DNA of 49,201 bases, from NCBI RefSeq assembly GCF_008580665.1, contig NZ_BKDJ01000006.1, positions 1 through 49,201 on the forward strand, written 5' to 3'. The position numbers and the translations under genes are program-made. The notes under the pieces were generated by a model, which had not been told where the DNA came from, did not search any database, and saw only the letters and a program-made list of their open reading frames with translations. This stretch comes from Zafaria cholistanensis (GTDB lineage Bacteria > Actinomycetota > Actinomycetes > Actinomycetales > Micrococcaceae). This document shows, piece after piece, positions 1 to 7,468 of the stretch (position 1 is the stretch's first letter; every line of letters starts with the position of its first letter).

Positions 1-187
1 CAAGAAAAAATCCCGGCAAAAAACCCGCACCCCCACCCCACACAGGGGCAAAAAAGGCACAGGCGTTTCACCAATAAAAAATCGGTGTCAACAAACTTGG
101 CACACTATTGAGTTCTCAAACAACAGGCGACTCGCGGTTCCGGCGACCAAGAATCCTTGATCTTTATCGCTTTGTTCCGCGGCGACA
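1..187 (-). other. 5' leader of an rRNA operon (16S gene lies beyond the left edge)
   Basis: Read on the minus strand this AT-richer stretch carries the motif TTTGAGAACTCAATAGTGTG (revcomp of roughly 97-118), which from memory is typical of actinobacterial rRNA leaders and spacers and is linked to antitermination (boxA-like) and precursor processing. A good promoter lies just upstream (193-221). The base composition is unlike the neighbouring genes and there is no credible reading frame. A 16S rRNA gene is therefore expected just left of position 1. No rRNA sequence itself is visible, so this remains an inference from motif and promoter. Confidence 0.75.
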
Positions 188-192
188 TTTCT

Positions 193-221
193 AATTTATT
201 TCATCGTTTCCTTCGTGTCAA
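193..221 (-). promoter_or_regulatory. rRNA operon promoter, TTGACA-17-TAAATT
   Basis: On the minus strand a perfect -35 (TTGACA, 221-216) is followed after 17 nt by TAAATT (198-193), predicting transcription from about position 186 leftwards into the rRNA leader. It is the best sigma-A-type promoter in the window, as expected for an rRNA operon. Confidence 0.75.
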
Positions 222-372
222 ATCGCCTTCACGGCAACCCGACCCGCCCGGAACCACCACCCTCCCGGACCAGGACGCACCAGGCGCCCATCCCGAAAGG
301 ACATGTTGTGGGTGGATTCGCCGCCCTCCGGACCAGCCGTTCCCGGCCGTCCCCGTCCCGGCGACTCGGAAA

Positions 373-401
373 ACAATACACCCCCCACACCCCCACACCA
401 A
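373..401 (-). promoter_or_regulatory. possible second (upstream) rRNA promoter
   Basis: Minus-strand TTGGTG (401-396), 17 nt, then TATTGT (378-373), in the 215-base stretch between the panC stop and the main rRNA promoter. Actinobacterial rRNA operons often have tandem promoters. The -35 is poor and the spacer is a G/T run, so this is tentative. I see no terminator between panC and the rRNA promoter. Confidence 0.3.
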
Positions 402-436
402 ATCGGGAACAACCCACCCCTTCGGAGCGGAGGCGC

Positions 437-1378
437 CTACCGTCCCAGCGGCATGTTGTCGATCAGCCGCACCGCTCCCACTCGGGCCGCGACCAGTGCC
501 AGCGCCTCCCCGGTGAGCGGGGTCTCCGGGCAGTTGAAGGCGAGGGGCTCCAGGGTGCGCGGGTCGACGACCTCGAAATAGTCGAGTTTGGCCAGCGGCT
601 GGCTGGCGATCATGGCCTCGGCGTCTTCGATATGCAGCGGCTCACCCGCGTCGGCCCGGCGCTTGAGCAGGAACAGCGCGCGGCTGAGAACCAGCGCGGC
701 CTCCGCCTCCTCGGCGGAAAGGAACCGGTTGCGGCTGGACAGGGCCAGTCCTTCGGGGGAACGCACGATCGGCACCGAGCGGATATCCACGTCGTAATTC
801 AGGTCCGCGACCATCCGGCGAATGATCGCCAGCTGCTGGGCGTCCTTTTGCCCGAAGTAGGCGCGGTAGGTCACGGGCACGGCGGTGGACAGCGGGGGCT
901 GCCCGTAGTGGAGCAGCTTGGAAACCACGGCCAGCATGCCGTCGAAGTGCCCGGGCCGGGCCTTGCCCTCGAACCTCTCGCCCAGCCGGCCGCAGTCCAG
1001 CTTCACCAGGGGCGGGCCGTCCGGGTACACCTCCGCGGCTTCGGGGGCGAAGACCAGGTCCGCGCCGGCACCGGCGAGCAGCTCCACGTCAGCTTCCAGG
1101 GTGCGCGGGTAGCGCAGGAAGTCCTCGCGGTCGTTGAACTGCAGCTCGTTGACGAAAATGGTGACCACCACGACGTCATTCTCCGCCGCGGCGGTGCGCA
1201 CCAGTCGCGCGTGCCCCTCATGCAGGGCGCCCATGGTGGGGACCAGCGCCAGCCGCCGGACGGATCCGGAAACCGCGCTCTCCTCCAGCCGGCCGCGGAC
1301 CGCGTCCTTGAGTGCGGCGACGGTCTGGACAACCAGCGGCGTCGTTGCCGCGGCGGGAAGGGGAGTTGCGTTGCTCAC
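437..1378 (-). CDS. panC: pantoate--beta-alanine ligase (pantothenate synthetase)
   Basis: Cytosolic enzyme that joins pantoate and beta-alanine with ATP to make pantothenate, the coenzyme A precursor. 313 aa, with the family's nucleotidyl-transferase HxGH motif (HEGH, residues 53-56, after [10 protein letters not shown]), then [32 protein letters not shown] and the SSRNRFLS signature. The first ~30 residues are a variable extension. The GTG start has no Shine-Dalgarno but a TAGAAT box 6 nt upstream (1385-1390), suggesting a leaderless mRNA made from a promoter that overlaps the stop codon of the preceding DUF2520 gene. It is the last gene of the folate/pantothenate block. Confidence 0.96.
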   Translation of the reverse strand: MSNATPLPAAATTPLVVQTVAALKDAVRGRLEESAVSGSVRRLALVPTMGALHEGHARLVRTAAAENDVVVVTIFVNELQFNDREDFLRYPRTLEADVELLAGAGADLVFAPEAAEVYPDGPPLVKLDCGRLGERFEGKARPGHFDGMLAVVSKLLHYGQPPLSTAVPVTYRAYFGQKDAQQLAIIRRMVADLNYDVDIRSVPIVRSPEGLALSSRNRFLSAEEAEAALVLSRALFLLKRRADAGEPLHIEDAEAMIASQPLAKLDYFEVVDPRTLEPLAFNCPETPLTGEALALVAARVGAVRLIDNMPLGR

Positions 1379-1384
1379 GCGGAA

Positions 1385-1390
1385 ATTCTA
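1385..1390 (-). promoter_or_regulatory. -10 box of a predicted leaderless panC transcript
   Basis: TAGAAT on the minus strand, 6 nt before the GTG of panC. The TAG of this box is also the stop codon (1388-1390) of the upstream gene, so panC could be transcribed on its own despite lying 9 nt after its neighbour. No recognisable -35. Confidence 0.55.
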
Positions 1391-2263
1391 GGCCAGCGCG
1401 TCCAGGATCGCCGCGGCCTGGGCCTCGGTGAGCAGTCCCCGCGCCAGCGCGCGCTGGGCGGTGGCCCGGGACAACGCCCGGTAGGCCTCCCGCACGTCCA
1501 AGGTGACGGCGTCGTGTTCCAGGGCGGCCCGATGGACCAGCACGGTGCCCACATCCCCGCGCGCGACCGGCCCGGTCAGCGCACCTTCGCCCGAGGCAAG
1601 GGCGTTCTCCAGCGAGGCCCGCATCAGCGGTCCCAGCACCCGGTCCGGGCGGTCGACGCCGACGGAGGCCAGCAGCTGCGCGGCCTGTCCGGCGATGGTG
1701 ACCAGATGGTTGGAGGCATGCGCGAGGGCCGCGTGGTAGCGGGCCCGGTCCTCCTCCCCGATCACCGTCGACTCCGCGCCCATCTCCACCACCAGGGCCT
1801 GGGCGATCGGCAGCATCATGCGGTCGGCGGTGATGCCAAACATGCAGTCCTGCAGCCTGGCCAGGTCAAGGCTCATGCCGGTGAAGCTCATCGCCGGGTG
1901 GATCGCCAGCGGGATGGCCCCCGCAGCGCGTGCCGGAGCCAGGATCCCGGTACCGTAGCGGCCGGCTGTGTGGACCACGATCTGGCCCTGCTGCCAGTGC
2001 CCGCCGTCGGCCAACCCCTGGACCAGCGGGCCCAAGGCGTCGTCGGGCACTGCCAGCAGCACCAGTTCGGAGCGGCGGACAATTTCCGGGATCTCCAGCA
2101 CCGGCACGCCGGGCAGCAGCGCCTCGGCCCGCTCCCGGGACTCCTCGGACACCGCGTGCACCCCCACCACCGCATGCTCCGCGGCACGCAGCGCAGCGCC
2201 CAGCACGGCGCCCACTTTGCCGGCGCCGATGACTCCGACGCCGAGACGGCCGGGCTTAGCCAT
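1388..2263 (-). CDS. Rossmann-like and DUF2520 domain protein
   Basis: 291 aa. The N-terminus has a dinucleotide-binding fold (VGVIGAGKVGAVLGAAL, residues ~8-24) and resembles NADP-dependent beta-hydroxyacid or ketopantoate reductase-like proteins; the rest matches the DUF2520 helical half (HPAMSFTG, ALAHASNHLV). Such genes commonly sit next to panC in actinobacteria, hence a proposed role in pantoate supply, but the substrate is not established. Start ATG at 2263 has a good GGAGGAG site 7 nt upstream; an in-frame extension to 2461 lies inside the previous gene and is rejected. It overlaps the end of the upstream PH-domain gene by 8 nt, implying translational coupling. Confidence 0.88.
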   Translation of the reverse strand: MAKPGRLGVGVIGAGKVGAVLGAALRAAEHAVVGVHAVSEESRERAEALLPGVPVLEIPEIVRRSELVLLAVPDDALGPLVQGLADGGHWQQGQIVVHTAGRYGTGILAPARAAGAIPLAIHPAMSFTGMSLDLARLQDCMFGITADRMMLPIAQALVVEMGAESTVIGEEDRARYHAALAHASNHLVTIAGQAAQLLASVGVDRPDRVLGPLMRASLENALASGEGALTGPVARGDVGTVLVHRAALEHDAVTLDVREAYRALSRATAQRALARGLLTEAQAAAILDALA

Positions 2264-3956
2264 GGGGATTCTCCTCCAACCAGTGGTCGCGGTCGTGGCG
2301 GTGCCGGGCCCTTGCCGCCCGGTCCGCCTGCTCAAGGAACAGTACCCGGGCCACCTCCACATCCGCTTGGACCACCCGCGGAGACACCGGCCCCGCCGTG
2401 GTGGCCAGGCGGACGTCGCACACCCCGAAGCGGCGGGCCAGCGGCCCCTGCTCAAGGGCAATTCCCTGCGTGCGCTCGTGCGGGACGATCACCAAGGCCC
2501 GCCCCAGCACCCCGGTCCGGGCGAACAGCGCGGTGTCCGTGAGCGCAAAGCCCTGCCGGCGCCAGGCCAGCGGTGCCAGGCCCCGGGCGCGCCGGGGCGT
2601 GGTGCGGAAACCCTCAGCGTCCCCGCTCCCGTCGATGCCGGCGGTGATCAGTTCCAGCGGCCGGGCGGTTCCCGGATCCGGGAGCACCACGGAGAGGACA
2701 CCGAGCACATCCGCGAAGGTGCCCACCGGCAGGACGGTGGAGCGTTCCTCGCCGCCGTCGCCGCCGGGCCCGTAGCCAGCGACGTTCACGGCGACCCGGT
2801 ACCAGCCGAACGGCCTCCACAGCAGCGGGCGCCGGATTTGAACCGCCTGGACCCGTCCCGGCGGGACGGTCTGGTGCCGGGTGTCCAGCAGCCCGTACCC
2901 CATCCTCAGCCCGTCGGGGCTGGCTGCGGCCTGGAAGTTGAAGCCGCTGGAAAACCCTTTCCACAGCGCGCCCGCGGCACCCAGGAGGAAGGGCAGCACC
3001 ACCAGCGGACTGACGTCCTCCGTGAGGACCGGCTGCAGCACCAGTGCGCCGATGACCAGGACCACGGTGGCGACAGTCAGCGGCCGGCAGACCAGCGAGC
3101 CGGCCAGCCTCCCCACCGGAACGGCCGCGACCACCCGCTCCGGAGCCTCAGCGGGATCCAGGGAAGCAGCGGAATCCGGGGAAGCCGCGGGATCCGTGGC
3201 AGGCACGGCGCCTGCTGCCGGCTCGGAAGGTCCGACACCGGATCCGGGGGCCGCGGCGCCGGTGCCGGAAAAGCCGGTGCCGGGAAGGCCGGGCCCCGGC
3301 GCGCCGGTGCCCTCCGGGGCGGAACGCAGCCCTGCGGCGCGGGCCAGGATCAGGTTGCGCAGCCGCTTGGCCTCCCCCAGCCTGAGGAAAGCCAGGCTCA
3401 TGGCGGTCTGCCCCGCGTCGGCGACCTCGAACTTGAGTTCGGCCAGGCCGAAGATGCGCGCCAGCAGCGGCTGGACGATGTCGATGGCCTGGACGCGGTC
3501 GATCCGTGCCTGCCGCTGGCGGCGGAAGACGACTCCGCTGTTCACGTTCACGTGCTGGTCGGTCACCTGGTATTTGGTGAAGCGCCAGGAGAGGAAGAAG
3601 GAGAGCCCCACCAGCACCAGAACGGCCCCGCCAACCAGCAGCAGCCACGCGACGCCGCCAAGGAACGGTATCCCCTCCATGGGCGGGGCGCCGCGGCCGC
3701 CGGGGTCCTCGACGGCAAGGATGATGTCCTCGAACCAGTTCTGGCCCCAGAACCAGGCCACGGCCAGCAGGCCGATCCAGCCCCGGATCAGCGGGGAGAC
3801 CGGGTGGACGCGGCGCCAGGGAGCCTCGTCGGCCCGGGAAAGCGGCTCGGAAAGCGGTTCGGAAAGCGGTTCGGGAATCCGGGGCGGGGTGCCGGCCGGC
3901 CCGGGGCGTTCCGGCAGGTCCGGATCCTCCGGTGGCTGGGGACGGTGCACGGTCAC
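2256..3956 (-). CDS. membrane protein with three bacterial PH domains (bPH_2/DUF304, YdbT-like)
   Basis: 566 aa, membrane associated. Order: Pro/Glu-rich N-terminus with an EPLS-EPLS-EPLS repeat (about residues 30-42), two hydrophobic segments (~50-110), a first bPH_2 domain (RFTKYQVTDQHV... to GQTAMSLAFLRLG), a long Gly/Ala/Pro-rich linker, two more membrane segments (TVATVVLVIGALVLQ and LPFLLGAAGAL), a second PH domain (DTRHQTVPPGRVQAVQIRRP) and a third near the C-terminus (VIVPHERTQGIALEQGPLARR). Function unknown; in Firmicutes related YdbS/YdbT proteins are linked to envelope-stress traits. The GTG start overlaps the stop of the upstream PH gene by 4 nt (GTGA). Frame-compatible starts further upstream lie inside that gene. 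Confidence 0.85.
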   Translation of the reverse strand: MTVHRPQPPEDPDLPERPGPAGTPPRIPEPLSEPLSEPLSRADEAPWRRVHPVSPLIRGWIGLLAVAWFWGQNWFEDIILAVEDPGGRGAPPMEGIPFLGGVAWLLLVGGAVLVLVGLSFFLSWRFTKYQVTDQHVNVNSGVVFRRQRQARIDRVQAIDIVQPLLARIFGLAELKFEVADAGQTAMSLAFLRLGEAKRLRNLILARAAGLRSAPEGTGAPGPGLPGTGFSGTGAAAPGSGVGPSEPAAGAVPATDPAASPDSAASLDPAEAPERVVAAVPVGRLAGSLVCRPLTVATVVLVIGALVLQPVLTEDVSPLVVLPFLLGAAGALWKGFSSGFNFQAAASPDGLRMGYGLLDTRHQTVPPGRVQAVQIRRPLLWRPFGWYRVAVNVAGYGPGGDGGEERSTVLPVGTFADVLGVLSVVLPDPGTARPLELITAGIDGSGDAEGFRTTPRRARGLAPLAWRRQGFALTDTALFARTGVLGRALVIVPHERTQGIALEQGPLARRFGVCDVRLATTAGPVSPRVVQADVEVARVLFLEQADRAARARHRHDRDHWLEENPHG

Positions 3957-4465
3957 AGCCCCGCCAGCCGGGCCTGGCCGCGGGCGGTGAGGTTTTCCCG
4001 CAGCCGGGCGCCCTCGGCTGCGGGCAGTCCCGGGATCTCGATGGTCGCGTCGGCGGCCGCGGTGTGCAGGCGGACCTCGCACAGGCCCAGGGCGCGGGCC
4101 ACCGGTCCGGCCGCCACGTCCACGTACTGCATGCGGCCGTAGGGGACCACCAGGACCCTCTGGAAAAGGAGGCCGCGGCGGACCAGCAGGTCCTCGGAGC
4201 GCTCGGCGTAGCCGATGGCGCGGACCTGGCGCGGGATCAGGGAAAGCCGGACCAGATCGAGGGCGAGCACCGCCAGCGGCACCGCCCACGCCAGCCACAG
4301 CGGAGGCCAGGTCCAGATCCCCGCCAGGCGCAGCACCAGCGGCACGGAGAGCACCAGCAGCGTGACGGCCGTGCCCACCGCCCAGCCGGCCATGCGGACA
4401 GCAGCGTACTTGGGGGACACTCGGGTCCACGCAATGCCCTGGGGATCAACCGGTTCCTGCGGCAT
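3953..4465 (-). CDS. PH domain-containing membrane protein (bPH_2/DUF304, YdbS-like)
   Basis: 170 aa. A short N-terminal tail, two hydrophobic helices (AGWAVGTAVTLLVLSVPLVL and LWLAWAVPLAVLALDL), then one bPH_2 domain (QVRAIGYAERSEDLLVRRG, VPYGRMQYVDVAAGPVARAL, RLHTAAADATIEIPGL). It pairs with the following three-PH-domain protein, as YdbS pairs with YdbT, and the two genes overlap by 4 nt. Start ATG 4465 is chosen because the homologous region begins there and GGGAGG lies upstream; it overlaps the end of the DUF3180 gene by 20 nt. Role inferred only from family. Confidence 0.85.
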   Translation of the reverse strand: MPQEPVDPQGIAWTRVSPKYAAVRMAGWAVGTAVTLLVLSVPLVLRLAGIWTWPPLWLAWAVPLAVLALDLVRLSLIPRQVRAIGYAERSEDLLVRRGLLFQRVLVVPYGRMQYVDVAAGPVARALGLCEVRLHTAAADATIEIPGLPAAEGARLRENLTARGQARLAGL

Positions 4466-4949
4466 ACCCTTCGTTGTCCTCCCGTTTGTGTCCGCCGGCA
4501 TCCGGCGCCGAGGGATCTTCGGGCGGAAGCTTGCAGAACTGCTCCACGACCCATCCCACAATAACCATCACCACGCCGGCCGCCGTCATGACGAAGGCCA
4601 GCAGGACGGAGGCACTGGTCATGCCGGCGGCGGGCAGCAGGTCGATGAGGATGCCCAGGTGCCAGCCGGCGATCAGGGACCCTGCGTAGGCGCTGGACTG
4701 GGCGAGCACCAGGGTACGGGCCGCCTGGATGGGGTCCAGTCGGCGCTTGAGCTTGCCTTGGCGGTACCGCAGCACGCGCAGGCCCAAGGACAGGGTGATC
4801 AGGGCGACGGCACCCAGGGTCAGCAGCGAAGTCCAGTGCAGCACCGGGGCGGCCAGGGAATGGCTGGCCGCGTAGAGCTGCGCGATCCAGCCCGCGACGG
4901 CGGTCCCCAGGCAGATGGCCAGCAGCCAGGCCGGGCGCAGCACGCTCAC
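4446..4949 (-). CDS. DUF3180 family integral membrane protein
   Basis: 167 aa with four predicted membrane helices (residues ~7-27, 37-56, 84-108, 113-137) and a polar C-terminal tail; the segment around ARTLVLAQSSAYAGSLIAG matches the DUF3180 pattern, a family that regularly follows folK in actinobacteria. Function unknown. The GTG start overlaps the folK stop as GTGA, so it is translationally coupled to folate biosynthesis. Confidence 0.85.
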   Translation of the reverse strand: MSVLRPAWLLAICLGTAVAGWIAQLYAASHSLAAPVLHWTSLLTLGAVALITLSLGLRVLRYRQGKLKRRLDPIQAARTLVLAQSSAYAGSLIAGWHLGILIDLLPAAGMTSASVLLAFVMTAAGVVMVIVGWVVEQFCKLPPEDPSAPDAGGHKREDNEGYAAGTG

Positions 4950-5467
4950 GTCCGGCGTTCCGTCGGCTCAAACAGCGCCAGCCCGCCGCGGTCGGCGGCC
5001 CGGGCGGCGAGGTCGGAGACGCGGGCTCCGCCGAGCGTGGCCTGGGGGTCCATCCAGGCCCACGGCTGCAGGACGAAGGCGCGCTCGGCCGCCCGCGGAT
5101 GCGGCAGCGTGAGCTCCGCGGTGTCCAGCGCCATGTCCGCGTAGGCAACGATGTCGACGTCCAGCGTCCGCGGCCCCCAGCGGACCTCGCGCACGCGGTG
5201 GTGGAGCTGCTCCACGGCCTGGCAGTGGCGCAGCAGGGCGAGCGGTTCCAGCACGGTCTCCACCTCGATGACCATGTTCAGGTAGTCCGGCTGGTCGGCG
5301 GGCCCGCCCACGGCCCTGGTCTGCACGACCGGGGAGGCCCGCACCAGGCGCACCGCATCCGTCCTGGTGAGGTCGGCTACGGCGCTGGCCAGCGTGTCGG
5401 AGCGCTCGCCCAGGTTGCTGCCCAGGGCCAGGACCGCGCGGACCCGGCGTTCCGGCGGCGTGCTCAC
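4946..5467 (-). CDS. folK: 2-amino-4-hydroxy-6-hydroxymethyldihydropteridine pyrophosphokinase (HPPK)
   Basis: 173 aa. Transfers pyrophosphate from ATP to 6-hydroxymethyl-dihydropterin, making the substrate of FolP. Conserved ALGSNLGER near the N-terminus, the HPPK signature RWGPRTLDVDIVAY and LPHPRAAERAFVLQPW. GTG start at 5467 overlaps the folB stop by 4 nt (GTGA); the reading frame stays open further upstream, through all of folB, but without homology except for one curious ATG discussed under folB. Confidence 0.96.
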   Translation of the reverse strand: MSTPPERRVRAVLALGSNLGERSDTLASAVADLTRTDAVRLVRASPVVQTRAVGGPADQPDYLNMVIEVETVLEPLALLRHCQAVEQLHHRVREVRWGPRTLDVDIVAYADMALDTAELTLPHPRAAERAFVLQPWAWMDPQATLGGARVSDLAARAADRGGLALFEPTERRT

Positions 5468-5856
5468 GTCCGCTCCCGGTGGATCGAAATGGACACGTCC
5501 CCAAAGGGGACCTCGATGGGGGCCTTGGGCTTGTGGACCGTAACGTCCACGGCCTGGACGGCAAAGCCGCCGAGCACCGCGGCGGCGATCTTCTCCGTCA
5601 GCGTCTCGATGAGGTCGTAGGGCCCGGACATGATTTCCGCCTTCACGACCTCGGCCAGTTCGCCGTAATGGGTGGTGTCGGCCAGCCGGTCCGTGGCGGC
5701 CGCCCGACGGATGTCCGTGTACAGGCAGACGTCGACGACGAACGGCTGTCCGTTGCGCTTTTCGTGCTCGAACACCCCGTGGTAGCCGGTCGCGGTGATC
5801 CCGCTGAGGGTGATGCGGTCCGGCCATCCGCCGCTCCTTAGACCCCCGCCGGGCAT
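5464..5856 (-). CDS. folB: dihydroneopterin aldolase (start uncertain; possible 5' frameshift)
   Basis: Cleaves dihydroneopterin to 6-hydroxymethyl-dihydropterin and glycolaldehyde. The conserved body begins at DRITLSGITATGYHGVFEHE and includes the family's catalytic-site segments (YHGVFEHE, LIETLTEKIA, VHKPKAPI). The in-frame ATG at 5856 gives 130 aa with a GGTGGA upstream, 17 nt after the folP stop. However, a near-ideal AAGGAG (5834-5839) lies 6 nt before an ATG at 5827 that is one base out of frame with this body; removing one base just after it would read M-A-D-R-I-T-L, the expected FolB start. Either the upstream ATG is used or there is a one-base insertion near 5818-5824. Confidence 0.9.
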   Translation of the reverse strand: MPGGGLRSGGWPDRITLSGITATGYHGVFEHEKRNGQPFVVDVCLYTDIRRAAATDRLADTTHYGELAEVVKAEIMSGPYDLIETLTEKIAAAVLGGFAVQAVDVTVHKPKAPIEVPFGDVSISIHRERT

Positions 5857-5873
5857 GCCCCCGTCCACCGGGC

Positions 5874-6824
5874 TCAGCCTCGCCCGGCCGGGCGCACGGC
5901 CTCGCGCACGGTCTGGCTGGCCGGGTTCGCCCAGGCGTGGGCGACCTTGACCGCCTCCACCGATCCGGCGACGTCGTGCACGCGCACGCACCACGCGCCG
6001 GCCGCCGCGGACAGCGCGGTGATTGCGGAAGTGGCCCCGTCGCGCCCGGCCGGCGGGACGGGGACGCCCTCCTGCGCCAGCAGGGTCCCCAGGAAGCGCT
6101 TGCGGGAGGCGCCGACGAGCACCCGGTGGCCCAGCCCGCGGACCCGGCCCATGGCCCTGAGCAGCTCCCAGTTGTGCTCCGGGTTCTTGGCGAAGCCCAG
6201 GCCCGGATCGATGACGATCAGCTCCTGCGGGACGCCGGCGGCGACAAAGCGGTCGCGCAGTTCGGCAAGTTCGCCGAGGACCTCGGCCACGACATCCGTG
6301 TACTGCGCTTGGGCGGCCATGGTTTTCTGGTCGCCGCGGCGGTGCATGAGCACGTAGGGGACCTTGCGTTCGGCGATCAGCGCCGGCATGTCGGGCTCAT
6401 GGGTGAGCCCGGAGACATCGTTGACCATGTGTGCGCCGGCATCAAGCGCCGCGCGCGCGGTGGAGGTGTGCATGGTGTCCACGGAGACGATGGCGCCGGC
6501 CTTGGCCAGGGCCGCGACCACCGGGATGATGCGGGCCTGCTCCTCCTCGAGGGCGACGAAGTCCGCGCCCGGGCGGGTCGATTCGCCACCCACGTCGATG
6601 ATGTCGGCCCCCGCGGCCATCAGGGCCAGGCCGTGGCGGACGGCGGCGCCGGCCTCCAGGTAGTGGCCGCCATCGCTGAAGGAGTCCTCCGTGACGTTCA
6701 GGATGCCCATGACCAGGGTGCGGCCGGTAGGCAGGCCGGCGAGGGTCCGGGCCCCCTGCGGGGGCCGGAGAACCGGCAGCGGAGTGGTGGCCGGGCCTGT
6801 TCCGGGAATGGCTCCAAGGCTCAT
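5874..6824 (-). CDS. folP: dihydropteroate synthase
   Basis: 316 aa. Condenses 6-hydroxymethyl-dihydropterin pyrophosphate with p-aminobenzoate to dihydropteroate; the sulfonamide target. All signatures are visible: MGILNVTEDSFSDGG, DIIDVGGESTRPGA, SVDT, NDVSG, IDPGLGFAKNPEHNWELL, GASRKRFLG and the final RVHDV. ATG 6824 is chosen over an in-frame upstream extension because GGAAGG precedes it and it lies 5 nt after the folE stop. A short N-terminal tail (~30 residues) precedes the barrel. Confidence 0.97.
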   Translation of the reverse strand: MSLGAIPGTGPATTPLPVLRPPQGARTLAGLPTGRTLVMGILNVTEDSFSDGGHYLEAGAAVRHGLALMAAGADIIDVGGESTRPGADFVALEEEQARIIPVVAALAKAGAIVSVDTMHTSTARAALDAGAHMVNDVSGLTHEPDMPALIAERKVPYVLMHRRGDQKTMAAQAQYTDVVAEVLGELAELRDRFVAAGVPQELIVIDPGLGFAKNPEHNWELLRAMGRVRGLGHRVLVGASRKRFLGTLLAQEGVPVPPAGRDGATSAITALSAAAGAWCVRVHDVAGSVEAVKVAHAWANPASQTVREAVRPAGRG

Positions 6825-6829
6825 GGGAC

Positions 6830-7441
6830 CTACCTTCCGAGGATGAGGCTCATGGCTTCGGCACGCGTGGCCGGTTCGCGCAGCTGGCCGCGGACGGCGC
6901 TGGTGACCGTCTGGGCGCCGGGCTTGCGCACCCCGCGCATGGACATGCACATGTGTTCGCACTCGATCACGACGATTGCCCCGCGCGGTTCCAGGTACTT
7001 CACGAGCGCATCCACGATCTGCGTGGTCAGGCGCTCCTGGACCTGGGGCCTGCGCGCGTAGAGCTCCACCAGGCGGGCCAGCTTGCTCAGGCCCGTCACC
7101 TTGCCGGACGGGCCGGGGATGTACCCGATATGCGCGGATCCGTGGAAGGGGACCAGGTGGTGCTCGCAGGTCGAATAGAACGGGATGTCCTTGACCAGGA
7201 CCAGCTCGTCGTGGCCGATGTCGAAGGTCGTGGACAGCAGGTCGGCCGGGTCCTGGTGCAGGCCGGAAAAGAACTCGGCATAGGCCTTGGCGACCCGCTT
7301 GGGCGTGTCGGCCAAGCCCTCCCGGTCCGGGTCCTCGCCGATGGCCTCCAGGATCTCGCGCACGGCGCGTTCGATCCGGGGCAGGTCCACCTGGCCTGCG
7401 GCAGCCGGTATTGCAGTCATTTCCTGGTCGGTTTCCGTCAC
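6830..7441 (-). CDS. folE: GTP cyclohydrolase I
   Basis: 203 aa. Converts GTP to 7,8-dihydroneopterin triphosphate, the first folate step. Zinc ligands are present: Cys and His in [12 protein letters not shown] and the second Cys in [10 protein letters not shown]; substrate-site GLSKLARLV and RLTTQI are conserved. GTG at 7441 is supported by a TAGGAT box 7 nt upstream and the lack of a Shine-Dalgarno (predicted leaderless); an internal ATG at 7420 is the alternative. Begins 27 nt after ftsH and leads the folE-folP-folB-folK block. Confidence 0.97.
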   Translation of the reverse strand: MTETDQEMTAIPAAAGQVDLPRIERAVREILEAIGEDPDREGLADTPKRVAKAYAEFFSGLHQDPADLLSTTFDIGHDELVLVKDIPFYSTCEHHLVPFHGSAHIGYIPGPSGKVTGLSKLARLVELYARRPQVQERLTTQIVDALVKYLEPRGAIVVIECEHMCMSMRGVRKPGAQTVTSAVRGQLREPATRAEAMSLILGR

Positions 7442-7448
7442 GGGTTCG

Positions 7449-7454
7449 ATCCTA
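7449..7454 (-). promoter_or_regulatory. -10 box of a predicted leaderless folE transcript
   Basis: TAGGAT on the minus strand, 7 nt upstream of the folE GTG in the ftsH-folE gap. This suggests a start of folate gene transcription independent of ftsH. Confidence 0.5.
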
Positions 7455-7468
7455 GCCTGCCGCCCCTC

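Noticed and set aside
215-2542. 775-codon open frame on the plus strand opposite panC and DUF2520
   Set aside because: Antisense shadow produced by high GC; composition is Arg/Gly/His-rich without any family motif, while the minus strand carries panC and DUF2520.
4946-5827. 293-codon frame joining folB region to folK as one protein
   Set aside because: Only the last 173 codons show HPPK homology; the upstream part is the out-of-frame reading of folB.
7442-7452. GGTTCGATCC, resembling a tRNA T-loop
   Set aside because: No acceptor, D or anticodon stems around it; it lies in the short folE-ftsH gap and overlaps the folE promoter box.
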